NCBI GenBank assembly: GCA_017936985.1
Contig: JAGBEM010000277.1
Span: forward strand, 1-11,788
DNA: 11,788 nt
Direction of reading: 5' to 3'
Source: Oscillospiraceae bacterium
Lineage (GTDB): Bacteria > Bacillota_A > Clostridia > Oscillospirales > Oscillospiraceae
Shown piece by piece: positions 1-6,152 of this stretch; within the stretch, counting starts at the first letter, position 1; the number at the start of each line of letters is the position of its first letter. The notes beneath the pieces are model-generated. The model was not told the DNA's origin and did no database searches. It saw nothing but the letters and a program-made list of their open reading frames with translations. The translations under genes and the position numbers were made by a program.

Positions 1-1
1 C

Positions 2-295
2 ATTCAGCAGTTGGCCAACTACGCGGTCAACAGCGGTGCCGACAAGCGTATCCGCATCCATGTGGACGCCGAGAACTACCGTGCCAAGCGTGAACAGAGT
101 TTGGAGAGTCTGGCCCGCAAGGTGGCGGTGAAGGTGACCAAGTATCGCCGCAGCGTCACGCTGGAGCCCATGAACGCCTATGAGCGCCATGTGATCCACT
201 CCGCCCTGCAGGAAGTGGCCGGTGTGACCACCTACTCCATCGGCAGCGAGCCCAACCGCCGCGTGGTCGTGGCCTACGACCGCGACAAGCGGTAA
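2..295 (+). CDS. jag: Jag/KhpB RNA-binding protein, C-terminal part (5' end outside window)
   Basis: The frame is open from base 2 to a TAA at 293-295, giving the last 97 residues of a protein that starts before the window. The sequence matches the end of a Jag/KhpB protein: the tail of the KH domain (VDAENYRAKREQSLE) is followed by an R3H domain with the signature R-x3-H in NAYERHVIH, and the protein ends soon after with RRVVVAYDR. KhpB binds RNA with KhpA in Firmicutes and affects cell division and envelope growth; the gene usually follows yidC in the rpmH-rnpA-yidC-jag cluster near the replication origin. It is the only plus-strand gene here and is clearly richer in G+C than the rest (108/180 G+C in bases 1-180). 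It converges on the sugar cluster across a shared terminator. Confidence 0.9.
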   Translation: MQQLANYAVNSGADKRIRIHVDAENYRAKREQSLESLARKVAVKVTKYRRSVTLEPMNAYERHVIHSALQEVAGVTTYSIGSEPNRRVVVAYDRDKR

Positions 296-310
296 TATTG
301 CCCGAAATGA

Positions 311-344
311 AAAAACGACTGAGGTTTTCCTCAGTCGTTTTTTT
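311..344. terminator. Bidirectional intrinsic terminator between jag and the epimerase gene
   Basis: A perfect 9-bp stem (CGACTGAGG at 316-324 with CCTCAGTCG at 329-337) has a TTTT loop. It is flanked by a run of A on the left (311-315) and a run of seven T on the right (338-344), so each strand reads as a GC stem followed by a U tract. It lies 15 bases after the jag stop and about 50 bases after the stop of the minus-strand epimerase gene, so it can end both convergent transcripts. Confidence 0.9.
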
Positions 345-391
345 GCAGGCTGCTTTGTCCTGATGCTTTAGCTGACGAGAACAGCATATGG

Positions 392-1090
392 TCAAGTTGT
401 CTGGCCGTAATATGCATTTGCCCCATGCTTGCGGAAATAATGCTTATCCTGCAAATATTGCGGCGCTGCTTGAATCGAGGGATTCATCATCATAGAGAGT
501 ATGGCCATGTGTGCTGTTTCGTCCAACACCAGCGCATTTTCAACCGCTTTCTTCATATCGCTTCCCCATGTAAAGGGACCGTGTTTACAGACCAACACCG
601 CCGGCACAGCCAGTGGGTCGAGATGCCGCTCCCGGAACGTCTCAACAATGACCTTTCCGGTATTGATTTCATAGCCGCTTTCGATTTCTTCCGGCAACAG
701 ATGGCGTGTACAGGGCACCGTCCCGTAAAAGTGGTCGGCATGGGTGGTTCCATAGCAGGGCAGTTCCTGCTCTGCCTGCGCAAAAGCCGTGGCATAGCGG
801 GAGTGGGTGTGGACAATGCCGCCTACCCCCTGAAAGTTTTTGTAAATCTCTATGTGTGTGGGCAAGTCTGAAGAGGGACGCAGATTACCCTCCACAACAT
901 TGCCGTCCAGATCCGTTACAACCATTTGGTCTGCCGTCATCACAGCATAATCCACACCGGAGGGTTTGATCACCACATACTTGCGATCATCGGAAAGGGC
1001 AGAGACATTGCCCCATGTCAAAACCACAAGATTGTACTCCTTAAGTTTCAAATTTGCCTCCAGCACTTTCTGTTTCAACGCTTCTAACAT
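392..1090 (-). CDS. araD: L-ribulose-5-phosphate 4-epimerase (AraD/UlaF/SgbE type)
   Basis: A protein of 232 residues, close to the 231 of E. coli AraD, in the class II aldolase/epimerase family. It interconverts L-ribulose 5-phosphate and D-xylulose 5-phosphate in the cytosol using a divalent metal. Expected residues are visible: D75 in SSDLPTH, the metal histidines H94 and H96 in VHTHSRYA, D119 in GTTHADHFYG, the third metal histidine H170 in CKHGPFTWG, and the catalytic tyrosine region near 227-228 in KHGANAYYGQ. The last motif separates epimerases from the related aldolases RhaD and FucA. The ATG at 1088-1090 is preceded by GGAGG seven bases upstream and overlaps the end of the 3-epimerase gene by 7 bases (ATGTTAG), so translation is probably coupled. 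It is the last gene before the terminator and the last step of the proposed route. AraD, UlaF and SgbE cannot be told apart from sequence alone, so the symbol names the activity. Confidence 0.93.
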   Translation of the reverse strand: MLEALKQKVLEANLKLKEYNLVVLTWGNVSALSDDRKYVVIKPSGVDYAVMTADQMVVTDLDGNVVEGNLRPSSDLPTHIEIYKNFQGVGGIVHTHSRYATAFAQAEQELPCYGTTHADHFYGTVPCTRHLLPEEIESGYEINTGKVIVETFRERHLDPLAVPAVLVCKHGPFTWGSDMKKAVENALVLDETAHMAILSMMMNPSIQAAPQYLQDKHYFRKHGANAYYGQTT

Positions 1091-1956
1091 GTTGCTTCCT
1101 CCATTCCGATGCGGAACTGCTCCTCCAGCCACTGTTTTGCACGGCGGATCTCCTCCTGCTCATCCGTCTCGGGGTCATACCACATTTCAATCATATACGG
1201 TCCACAGTAGCCCAACCGTTCCAGTTGAGCAAAACGACGAGCAAAATCCACGCAACCACTGCCGAAGGGAACACATTTGAATTTTCCCGGAAACTGATCT
1301 GTAACAGCAAGCGTATCTTTCAAATGCACGGCAACCACACTGTCTATCCCCCGGTTAAATTCAAACGCCACATCATTTTCCGGCCATGCGCTGATATTTC
1401 CCAAATCAGGGTAGACCTTATACCATGGATTTCTGATCATACTCTCATAAGCCATGTGTTTTGAAATGGAATTCATAAAGGGCGTGTCCATAATTTCCAT
1501 AGCCAGCATAATTTGCTGCTGGGCGGCTTTTTTTGCAGCCCAGACCATTCCCTCACGGAAATGCGCCACGGATTCAGGCGTGGATGGCTCGTAATAAACA
1601 TCATAACCTGCAAGCTGGATTACGCGGATTCCCATGGCCGCGGAAAAAGTAATTGCCTTTTGCATGATCTCATAGGCACGGTTTCGAACCGCAGGATCTT
1701 TGCTCCCAAAAGGAAACCGCCGATGGGCGCTGAGACACATGGATTGTATGTTGATCCCGACCTCATAGCAGGTCCGGCGCAGCGCTTCTATCTGTTCACG
1801 GCTCCAGTCCAGACGGGAAAGGCGCTGGTCTGTCTCATCAATACTGATTTCTATATAGTCAAACCCTAAATTTTTCGCCTTTTTCAGGCGTGTTTCCCAA
1901 CTTTCGTTGGGGTTTTGCGCCTTCTCATAAAGCCCTAACAGGTGATTTCCAAGCAT
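1084..1956 (-). CDS. ulaE: L-xylulose-5-phosphate 3-epimerase (UlaE/SgbU type)
   Basis: A protein of 290 residues (E. coli UlaE is 284) with an AP-endonuclease-2-like TIM barrel. It epimerises L-xylulose 5-phosphate at C3 to L-ribulose 5-phosphate, the substrate of the next gene. Strong UlaE signatures run along its length: SIDETDQRLSRLDWSREQ (38-55), CLSAHRRFPFGS (74-85), IRVIQLAGYDVYY (110-122), AMEIMDTPFMNSISK (152-166), YPDLGNISAW (182-191) and GYCGPYMIEMW (249-259). The metal ligands are E154, D184, H211 and E257. The ATG at 1954-1956 follows a GGGGG-type ribosome binding site about seven bases away. The stop TAG (1084-1086) lies inside the start of the 4-epimerase gene. The adjacent pair matches ulaE-ulaF and sgbU-sgbE order in enterobacteria, where the pair follows a decarboxylase that is absent here. 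Confidence 0.93.
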   Translation of the reverse strand: MLGNHLLGLYEKAQNPNESWETRLKKAKNLGFDYIEISIDETDQRLSRLDWSREQIEALRRTCYEVGINIQSMCLSAHRRFPFGSKDPAVRNRAYEIMQKAITFSAAMGIRVIQLAGYDVYYEPSTPESVAHFREGMVWAAKKAAQQQIMLAMEIMDTPFMNSISKHMAYESMIRNPWYKVYPDLGNISAWPENDVAFEFNRGIDSVVAVHLKDTLAVTDQFPGKFKCVPFGSGCVDFARRFAQLERLGYCGPYMIEMWYDPETDEQEEIRRAKQWLEEQFRIGMEEATC

Positions 1957-2016
1957 AACACGACCCCCTATCTCACTTCTGTGTATGACGGATCTTCCGC
2001 AGAAGATGCCTAGATC

Positions 2017-2361
2017 TTAAATGATGGTGCTGGCAATGGTCAAGGCTTCCTGCGAAGAATCAACGCGTGTGTACTGTACGCTGAGGTTCACATTGCTCTC
2101 CAGCAACACGGCATAGGGCATATCAGAGGGAACGGGCAGACCATCTTTGTTCTTGATCTTATCCATACGGACATGCAGCGTTCTCTCTGCTGCCACCTTG
2201 ACGTCAAATCCGCCCATCTTGGGGCTGTTTTCAAAGAACAGGGTCATCTTGACATCTGCATCCTCATCCGTCGTATTCAGCAAGCAAATAGCCTCATGAC
2301 TTTCATAGTTCCCGTTGCTTGCCGTCTTCCAATATCCATCAGGAATCTGCCACTTATACAT
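2017..2361 (-). CDS. ASRT-domain protein (Anabaena sensory rhodopsin transducer-like), putative small-molecule binder
   Basis: A single-domain protein of 114 residues without signal peptide or membrane segment. It resembles the Anabaena sensory rhodopsin transducer (about 125 residues) across its length: SHEAICLLNTTDEDADV (21-37), a central AERTLHVRMDKI stretch (58-69), and YTRVDSSQ near the end (97-104). The fold is a beta-sandwich that forms tetramers. Comparative work on the ASRT superfamily proposed that most members bind small molecules, probably sugars, and are not partners of rhodopsins. There is no rhodopsin here: the gene sits between rhamnose isomerase and the 3-epimerase. A sugar-binding, carrier, mutarotase-like or allosteric role in the pathway is an inference. 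The ATG at 2359-2361 is preceded by AGGAGG eight bases upstream, so it is well translated. Family is fairly certain; function is unknown. Confidence 0.85.
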   Translation of the reverse strand: MYKWQIPDGYWKTASNGNYESHEAICLLNTTDEDADVKMTLFFENSPKMGGFDVKVAAERTLHVRMDKIKNKDGLPVPSDMPYAVLLESNVNLSVQYTRVDSSQEALTIASTII

Positions 2362-2389
2362 ACTATACGCCTCCTAATCTATGTCGCTT

Positions 2390-3652
2390 TTATATTCTCT
2401 TAAAAAGAACGTCTGTTTCGTACCGTTTCACATCCTGCAGCCACTGCCTGCCCACAGGCACATTTCTGCTCATGCAATAGTAGTCCCAAATAGCGGAATA
2501 AGGCAGCGACTTGTTCTCTTCCAACAAGGACAGTCTGCTGGTAAAGTCTCCGGCTTCCTGCGCCTCAACAGCCGCTTTAACCGGCTCCAGACAGGCTTTA
2601 AGCAATGCTTTGCGGGTATTGCGCATCGCAATGACCCAGCAGGCAATTCGGTTGATCGAAGCATCAAAATAGTCCTGAGCGATGTGGGCCCGATTCAGGA
2701 AACCGCCGCGGACGATCTCGTTCATAATAGCCTGCAGATCATCGTTCAGTGTCGGCACGTGGTCCGAATCCCATCTGACAGGGCGGCTGATATGCAGCAG
2801 AATCCCGTCCAGAAACAGCATGCTGGTGCTTACCTTGTCCGCTACGGACTCCGTCGGATGGAAGTGTCCGGCGTCCATCGTCCACAGTTTCTTTCTTGAA
2901 ATAGCGTAACCCATGGCAAATTCATGGCTTACAACCGTATGGCTTTCAATGCCGAATCCGAAGAGCTTGCTCTCCACCGCGTCCAGCATATACTTTGGAT
3001 CCTTCTTCTCGCTGAATATCTCATCCAGGGATTCTTCCATCAGTTTTCTGTGGGTATAGGTGTCCGACGGAACATCTTTAAACCCGTCGGGCATCCAGAA
3101 ATTGTTTATCGACACCTGCCCCAGTTCTTTGCCCCAGTATTCTGCAATCTCACGGCATCGTTTGCCATGCTCGATCCAGAAGTCTCTGACGCCCTTGTCT
3201 AAGCTGGCCAGCGTGAAATTTCCGTCCATCTTGGGATGAGAGAAGAAAGTCGGGTTCATATCCAGACCCATACCTCTCTCCTTTGCCCACTGGAGCCACA
3301 GATCAAACAGTTCCGGGGTATAACTGTCTCTGTCAATTTTCTTTCCGTTCAGCTCCGCGTAAGAAGCGTGAAGCGACAGCTTTGTCTTTCCCGGAATATT
3401 TTTCAGCGCCTCGTCAATGTCGGCTTTTAACTCCTCTGCATTTCTTGCCCGGCCCGGGTAGTTTCCTGTGGCGGCAATGCCGCCGGTCAGCTCACCGACG
3501 CCGTCATAGCCGATCAGGTCATCACCCTGCCAGCAGTGCATGGAAATCGGCACTTGGTCCGCTACGGCAATAGCTGCGTCCACATCAACGCCAAGCTCAC
3601 CAAAGACCTCCTTGGCATATGCATATCCTTGTAGTACTTTTTTCTCTGTCAT
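2390..3652 (-). CDS. rhaA: L-rhamnose isomerase (probable L-lyxose isomerase in this context)
   Basis: A full-length protein of 420 residues (E. coli RhaA is 419) and a metal-dependent aldose-ketose isomerase. Family blocks are clear: SMHCWQGDD (37-45), LTGGIAATGNYPGRARN (55-71), DAVESKLFG (224-232), DAGHFHPTE (260-268), LLHISRPVRWDSDHV (285-299) and YFDASINRIACW (328-339). Probable metal ligands include E227, D260, H287 and one of the aspartates at 327/330 at the structural site, and H263, D295 and D297 at the catalytic site. RhaA is known to convert L-rhamnose to L-rhamnulose and also L-lyxose to L-xylulose. Here rhamnulose-1-phosphate aldolase is missing, while a LyxK-type kinase and the L-xylulose-5-phosphate epimerases are present, which favours L-lyxose. 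The ATG at 3650-3652 has AGGAGG seven bases upstream. It starts a likely separate transcript after the hairpin at 3767-3801. Confidence 0.95.
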   Translation of the reverse strand: MTEKKVLQGYAYAKEVFGELGVDVDAAIAVADQVPISMHCWQGDDLIGYDGVGELTGGIAATGNYPGRARNAEELKADIDEALKNIPGKTKLSLHASYAELNGKKIDRDSYTPELFDLWLQWAKERGMGLDMNPTFFSHPKMDGNFTLASLDKGVRDFWIEHGKRCREIAEYWGKELGQVSINNFWMPDGFKDVPSDTYTHRKLMEESLDEIFSEKKDPKYMLDAVESKLFGFGIESHTVVSHEFAMGYAISRKKLWTMDAGHFHPTESVADKVSTSMLFLDGILLHISRPVRWDSDHVPTLNDDLQAIMNEIVRGGFLNRAHIAQDYFDASINRIACWVIAMRNTRKALLKACLEPVKAAVEAQEAGDFTSRLSLLEENKSLPYSAIWDYYCMSRNVPVGRQWLQDVKRYETDVLFKRI

Positions 3653-3687
3653 TTTACTACCTCCTGTTTGGTATCAACGAAACGTAA

Positions 3688-3693
3688 AGTATA
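3688..3693 (-). promoter_or_regulatory. Possible -10 element (TATACT) upstream of rhaA
   Basis: On the minus strand, TATACT within TTATACTTT lies about 35 bases before the rhaA start codon, a good position for a -10 box. No convincing -35 box is found 16-18 bases upstream (AGGGGC and neighbours). A second AT-rich stretch, TATATAAAGG, lies further up near 3713-3722. The region between the kinase hairpin and rhaA probably contains a promoter, but the exact element is uncertain. Confidence 0.25.
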
Positions 3694-3761
3694 ACCGAAC
3701 TGATAACGCTGCCCCTTTATATACGCAATTAAAGAGACAGCGGCTTCAAATCTCTCAGAGA

Positions 3762-3801
3762 AAAGAACAACTCACAAAGATCTCAGATTTTTGTGAGTTG
3801 T
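3762..3801 (-). terminator. Intrinsic terminator or attenuator after the kinase gene
   Basis: On the minus strand ACAACTCACAAA (3801-3790) pairs perfectly with TTTGTGAGTTGT (3778-3767), a 12-bp stem with an 11-base loop, followed directly by TTCTTTTCTC. It starts 28 bases after the kinase stop codon. The stem is AT-rich and the U tract is interrupted, so it may be partial. The flanking AAAGAGACA (3807-3799) can also pair with TGTCTCTTT (3739-3731), which gives a larger or alternative structure ahead of rhaA. Confidence 0.6.
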
Positions 3802-3829
3802 CTCTTTGATGCACTGCACCGCCCTCTTG

Positions 3830-5350
3830 TCAATTTTTAAATTGTTTCCACACGCCGCCTTGATCCAAAGCCTCTATCACCGCGCGATACGTCTGATACT
3901 TGGCCTCATAAACGGATTTATAGGCAGGTCTTGGATAAATGGTTTTTGTAATTTTGACGGTTTTTTCTACAGCCTCGCGGTAGTCCTTATATACACCCAC
4001 TGCCACACCGGCAGCGATCGCTGCCCCGTGAGCACCGATCTCCTTGTCTTCGATCACTTTAATCGGAAGCTGGAATACATCTGCAAAGATCTGTACCCAA
4101 ACATCGGAATTTGCCGCACCGCCGGAGAGATATAAATAATCCGGTGCCGGACGGTTACACAGCAGTTTTTGAACATGGGTGTAATGTGCGAAAACAACGC
4201 CTTCATATACGGAACGCAGCATATCCGCCTTGTTATGGTAGGCGGTCAGCCCCACGAAAGTGCCCTTTGCCAACGGGGATTCATTGGAACCGTTGATAAA
4301 CGGAAGGAATACAAGGCCGGAATCCTGCGGCTCAATATCTTCCACCCATTTATTGGTCAATTCGTATATTGAGCAGCCTTCGGCTTCGGCTTCCGCCTTT
4401 TCTTTTTCCATAAGCGTACGGATAAACCACTCCATGTTGCCGGCGGAGGTGGGGCTGGATTCTTCCACAAGGAAACATCCGGGAATACAGTACATGGAGT
4501 TCAGGGCTACCGTTCCGTTTTCCACAGGTTTTTGCGCAATATACTCATTGATGCTCCAGGTACCTGCAATCATGCAAATATCGCGCTCGTCCACCAGGCC
4601 GGAGGCTAACCCGCAAGCATCCACATCGAACATTCCTGCCGCAACAGGTGTTCCCACAGCCAAACCGCACTGCAAACTCGCCGCTTCGGTTATATAACCG
4701 CAAAGCTCAGAAGAATACTTTAGGGGCGGCAGCTTGTCAATATATGCCCCCAATCCAAAACAGTCCAGCAACTCTTTGCTGTAAGATTTTGTGTTGAGGT
4801 CAACCAGGTTGCTGCCGCTGGAATCGGTGTACTCTGCATACGCCTCACCGGTGAGCATATAGCGAAGATAGTCCTTTACATGGAAAACATATTTGGTATT
4901 CTCCAATACCTGTGGTTCGTGATCCCGTAACCAGGCAAGAAGTGACACCGGCTGGCAGGCCAACACGGTCTGATATGACATCGGGAAAATTTTTTTCTCA
5001 ATTCCTTCGGCGCGCCAACGCTCGGCATATTCCCACGCTCTGGTATCGGTTGACAGAATACCGTTATAGCTGGGCTTGCCGTCATATCCGACTAAGTATA
5101 GGCCTTTTCCGTGGCCGCAAAGAGAGACACCGCAAATCTCTTCAGGGTCTACTCCGCTTTTGGCAATCGTTTCCCGAATTGCCGCAGCCGTTCCATCCCA
5201 GATCACGTTCATATCGCGCTCTACATATCCCGGCTTTGGTGTGATTAGCAGGGAAGGGACGCTCGACTTGGCTATCTGCTTTCCGTTTTCATCAAATAGT
5301 GCAGCCTTTGAAAATGTGCCGCCATTGTCGATTCCCAACAAATATCTCAT
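3830..5350 (-). CDS. lyxK: FGGY-family L-xylulose kinase (LyxK/SgbK type)
   Basis: A protein of 506 residues (E. coli LyxK is about 498) that would phosphorylate L-xylulose with ATP to L-xylulose 5-phosphate in the cytosol. The N-terminal phosphate-binding motif GIDNGGTFSKAALFD (6-20), the probable catalytic base D242 in GMFDVDACG, AGTW (262-265), ESSPTSAGNMEWF (297-309), LSGGAANSDVWVQ (408-420) and GAHGAA (439-444) place it in the FGGY family. Blocks that I associate with E. coli LyxK are shared: YVERDM, GKGLYL, ILSTDTRAWE, PVSLLAWLRDHEP and YEGVVFAHYTH. The start was placed at the ATG at 5348-5350. It overlaps the SDR stop as ATGA, has GGGAGAG upstream and begins directly with the nucleotide-binding strand; a TTG eight codons earlier has no merit. 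The coupling implies that kinase and SDR are made together. Rhamnulokinase is the main alternative, but the LyxK-like blocks and the downstream epimerases argue against it. Confidence 0.85.
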   Translation of the reverse strand: MRYLLGIDNGGTFSKAALFDENGKQIAKSSVPSLLITPKPGYVERDMNVIWDGTAAAIRETIAKSGVDPEEICGVSLCGHGKGLYLVGYDGKPSYNGILSTDTRAWEYAERWRAEGIEKKIFPMSYQTVLACQPVSLLAWLRDHEPQVLENTKYVFHVKDYLRYMLTGEAYAEYTDSSGSNLVDLNTKSYSKELLDCFGLGAYIDKLPPLKYSSELCGYITEAASLQCGLAVGTPVAAGMFDVDACGLASGLVDERDICMIAGTWSINEYIAQKPVENGTVALNSMYCIPGCFLVEESSPTSAGNMEWFIRTLMEKEKAEAEAEGCSIYELTNKWVEDIEPQDSGLVFLPFINGSNESPLAKGTFVGLTAYHNKADMLRSVYEGVVFAHYTHVQKLLCNRPAPDYLYLSGGAANSDVWVQIFADVFQLPIKVIEDKEIGAHGAAIAAGVAVGVYKDYREAVEKTVKITKTIYPRPAYKSVYEAKYQTYRAVIEALDQGGVWKQFKN

Positions 5351-6135
5351 TTTTTTAGTCTCTCCCAGGGCCAATCTGTGTTCTGCGTTGCATACTTTCC
5401 ACCGGTTATCTCCATATCAAATCCGGACATATAGCCGGCGGCATCAGAACTGACGAAGACAATGGGCTTTGCCAAATCTTTCGGCATGCCCAGTCTCTTC
5501 ATGGCAATGTTTTGGACATAGCTGGCGCCGTTTTCCTTAATGCTGTCCTTGCTGATGTCGCACTGGATCATGCCGGGAATAATGCCCATGACGCGGATAT
5601 TATAGGGTGCCAGGTCAGCAGCCAGCACTTTCGTCAGGCTGCTGACGGCAGCCTTTGAGGCGGCATAGACAGCGCCTTCGGAATGAGGGATCTTGGAGGC
5701 ATAACTGGAAATGTTGATAATTACGCCGCTCTTCTGCTCCATCATATAAGGAGCCACAGCTCTGCAGCAGTTCCAGACGCCCTTCAGGTTTATGCCCTGC
5801 ACGCTGTTCCAGTCTTCTTCACTGAAATCGAGGAAGTACTTATTGATGGCGATGCCGGCATTGTTAACCCAAACATCAATTTTTCCGAACTTCTCGACAA
5901 CGTGCTGAACAAAGGCTGTAACATCACTCTCAACGGAAACGTCAGCACACTCATAAAATACGTCAGGATAACCTTTAGCAGCCATCGTATCTGCGTATTC
6001 CTTGAGCTTTTTTTCCGACCTTCCGCAGATGGCCAGCAGTGCGCCCTCACGAAGAAATTCTTCGCCGGTAGCGCCGCCGATGCCGCTGCCGCCGCCGGTA
6101 ATGACAACGACTTTATTATTCAGATGAAGATCCAT
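5347..6135 (-). CDS. Classical short-chain dehydrogenase/reductase, probable sugar or polyol dehydrogenase
   Basis: A cytosolic oxidoreductase of 262 residues with all classical SDR elements: the cofactor glycine motif TGGGSGIG (13-20), D65 in CADVS, NNAG (91-94), N116, S144, and the YxxxK pair Y157 and K161. An arginine just after the second strand (G38-R39-S40) suggests NADP(H), though this is not decisive. The C-terminus ends in MEITGGKYATQNTDWPWE, a tail style common in SDRs linked to carbohydrate genes. The ATG at 6133-6135 has AAGGAGG five bases upstream, and its TGA overlaps the kinase ATG as ATGA. That tight coupling suggests its product is the kinase substrate, for example L-xylulose made from xylitol or L-arabitol, or the reverse reduction. 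Substrate cannot be read from the sequence; a FabG-like reductase acting on something else is possible. Confidence 0.88.
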   Translation of the reverse strand: MDLHLNNKVVVITGGGSGIGGATGEEFLREGALLAICGRSEKKLKEYADTMAAKGYPDVFYECADVSVESDVTAFVQHVVEKFGKIDVWVNNAGIAINKYFLDFSEEDWNSVQGINLKGVWNCCRAVAPYMMEQKSGVIINISSYASKIPHSEGAVYAASKAAVSSLTKVLAADLAPYNIRVMGIIPGMIQCDISKDSIKENGASYVQNIAMKRLGMPKDLAKPIVFVSSDAAGYMSGFDMEITGGKYATQNTDWPWERLKK

Positions 6136-6152
6136 ATGTTCCTCCTTACCTG

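Noticed and set aside
392..1090. Rhamnulose-1-phosphate or fuculose-1-phosphate aldolase (RhaD/FucA), which would make this a normal rhamnose operon
   Set aside because: Same superfamily, but SSDLPTHIEIY, GTTHADHFYG and KHGANAYYGQ match the AraD epimerase branch, and the UlaE-type gene next to it fits only the epimerase.
392..1132. Longer reading of the 4-epimerase with 14 extra N-terminal residues
   Set aside because: The extension lies inside the 3-epimerase gene, and the ATG at 1088-1090 has a well-placed GGAGG and gives the family length.
1991..2008. Terminator between the ASRT gene and the 3-epimerase gene
   Set aside because: Only a 6-bp stem (ATCTTC/GAAGAT) without a U tract; too weak to call.
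2017..2361. Light-sensing transducer function
   Set aside because: No rhodopsin gene is present, and most members of this family occur in genomes without one; only the fold name carries over.
3701..3714. Catabolite-responsive element (cre) upstream of rhaA
   Set aside because: TGATAACGCTGCCC matches only the left half of the cre consensus and loses two fixed positions on the right.
392..5350. L-ascorbate or 2,3-diketo-L-gulonate utilisation operon
   Set aside because: The epimerases are shared with that pathway, but no 3-keto-L-gulonate-6-phosphate decarboxylase, lactonase or ascorbate transporter is in the window, and RhaA has no role in it.
3830..5374. Kinase starting at TTG 5374
   Set aside because: It would add eight polar residues before the first beta-strand and overlap the SDR by 28 bases; the ATG at 5350 forms a classic ATGA overlap.
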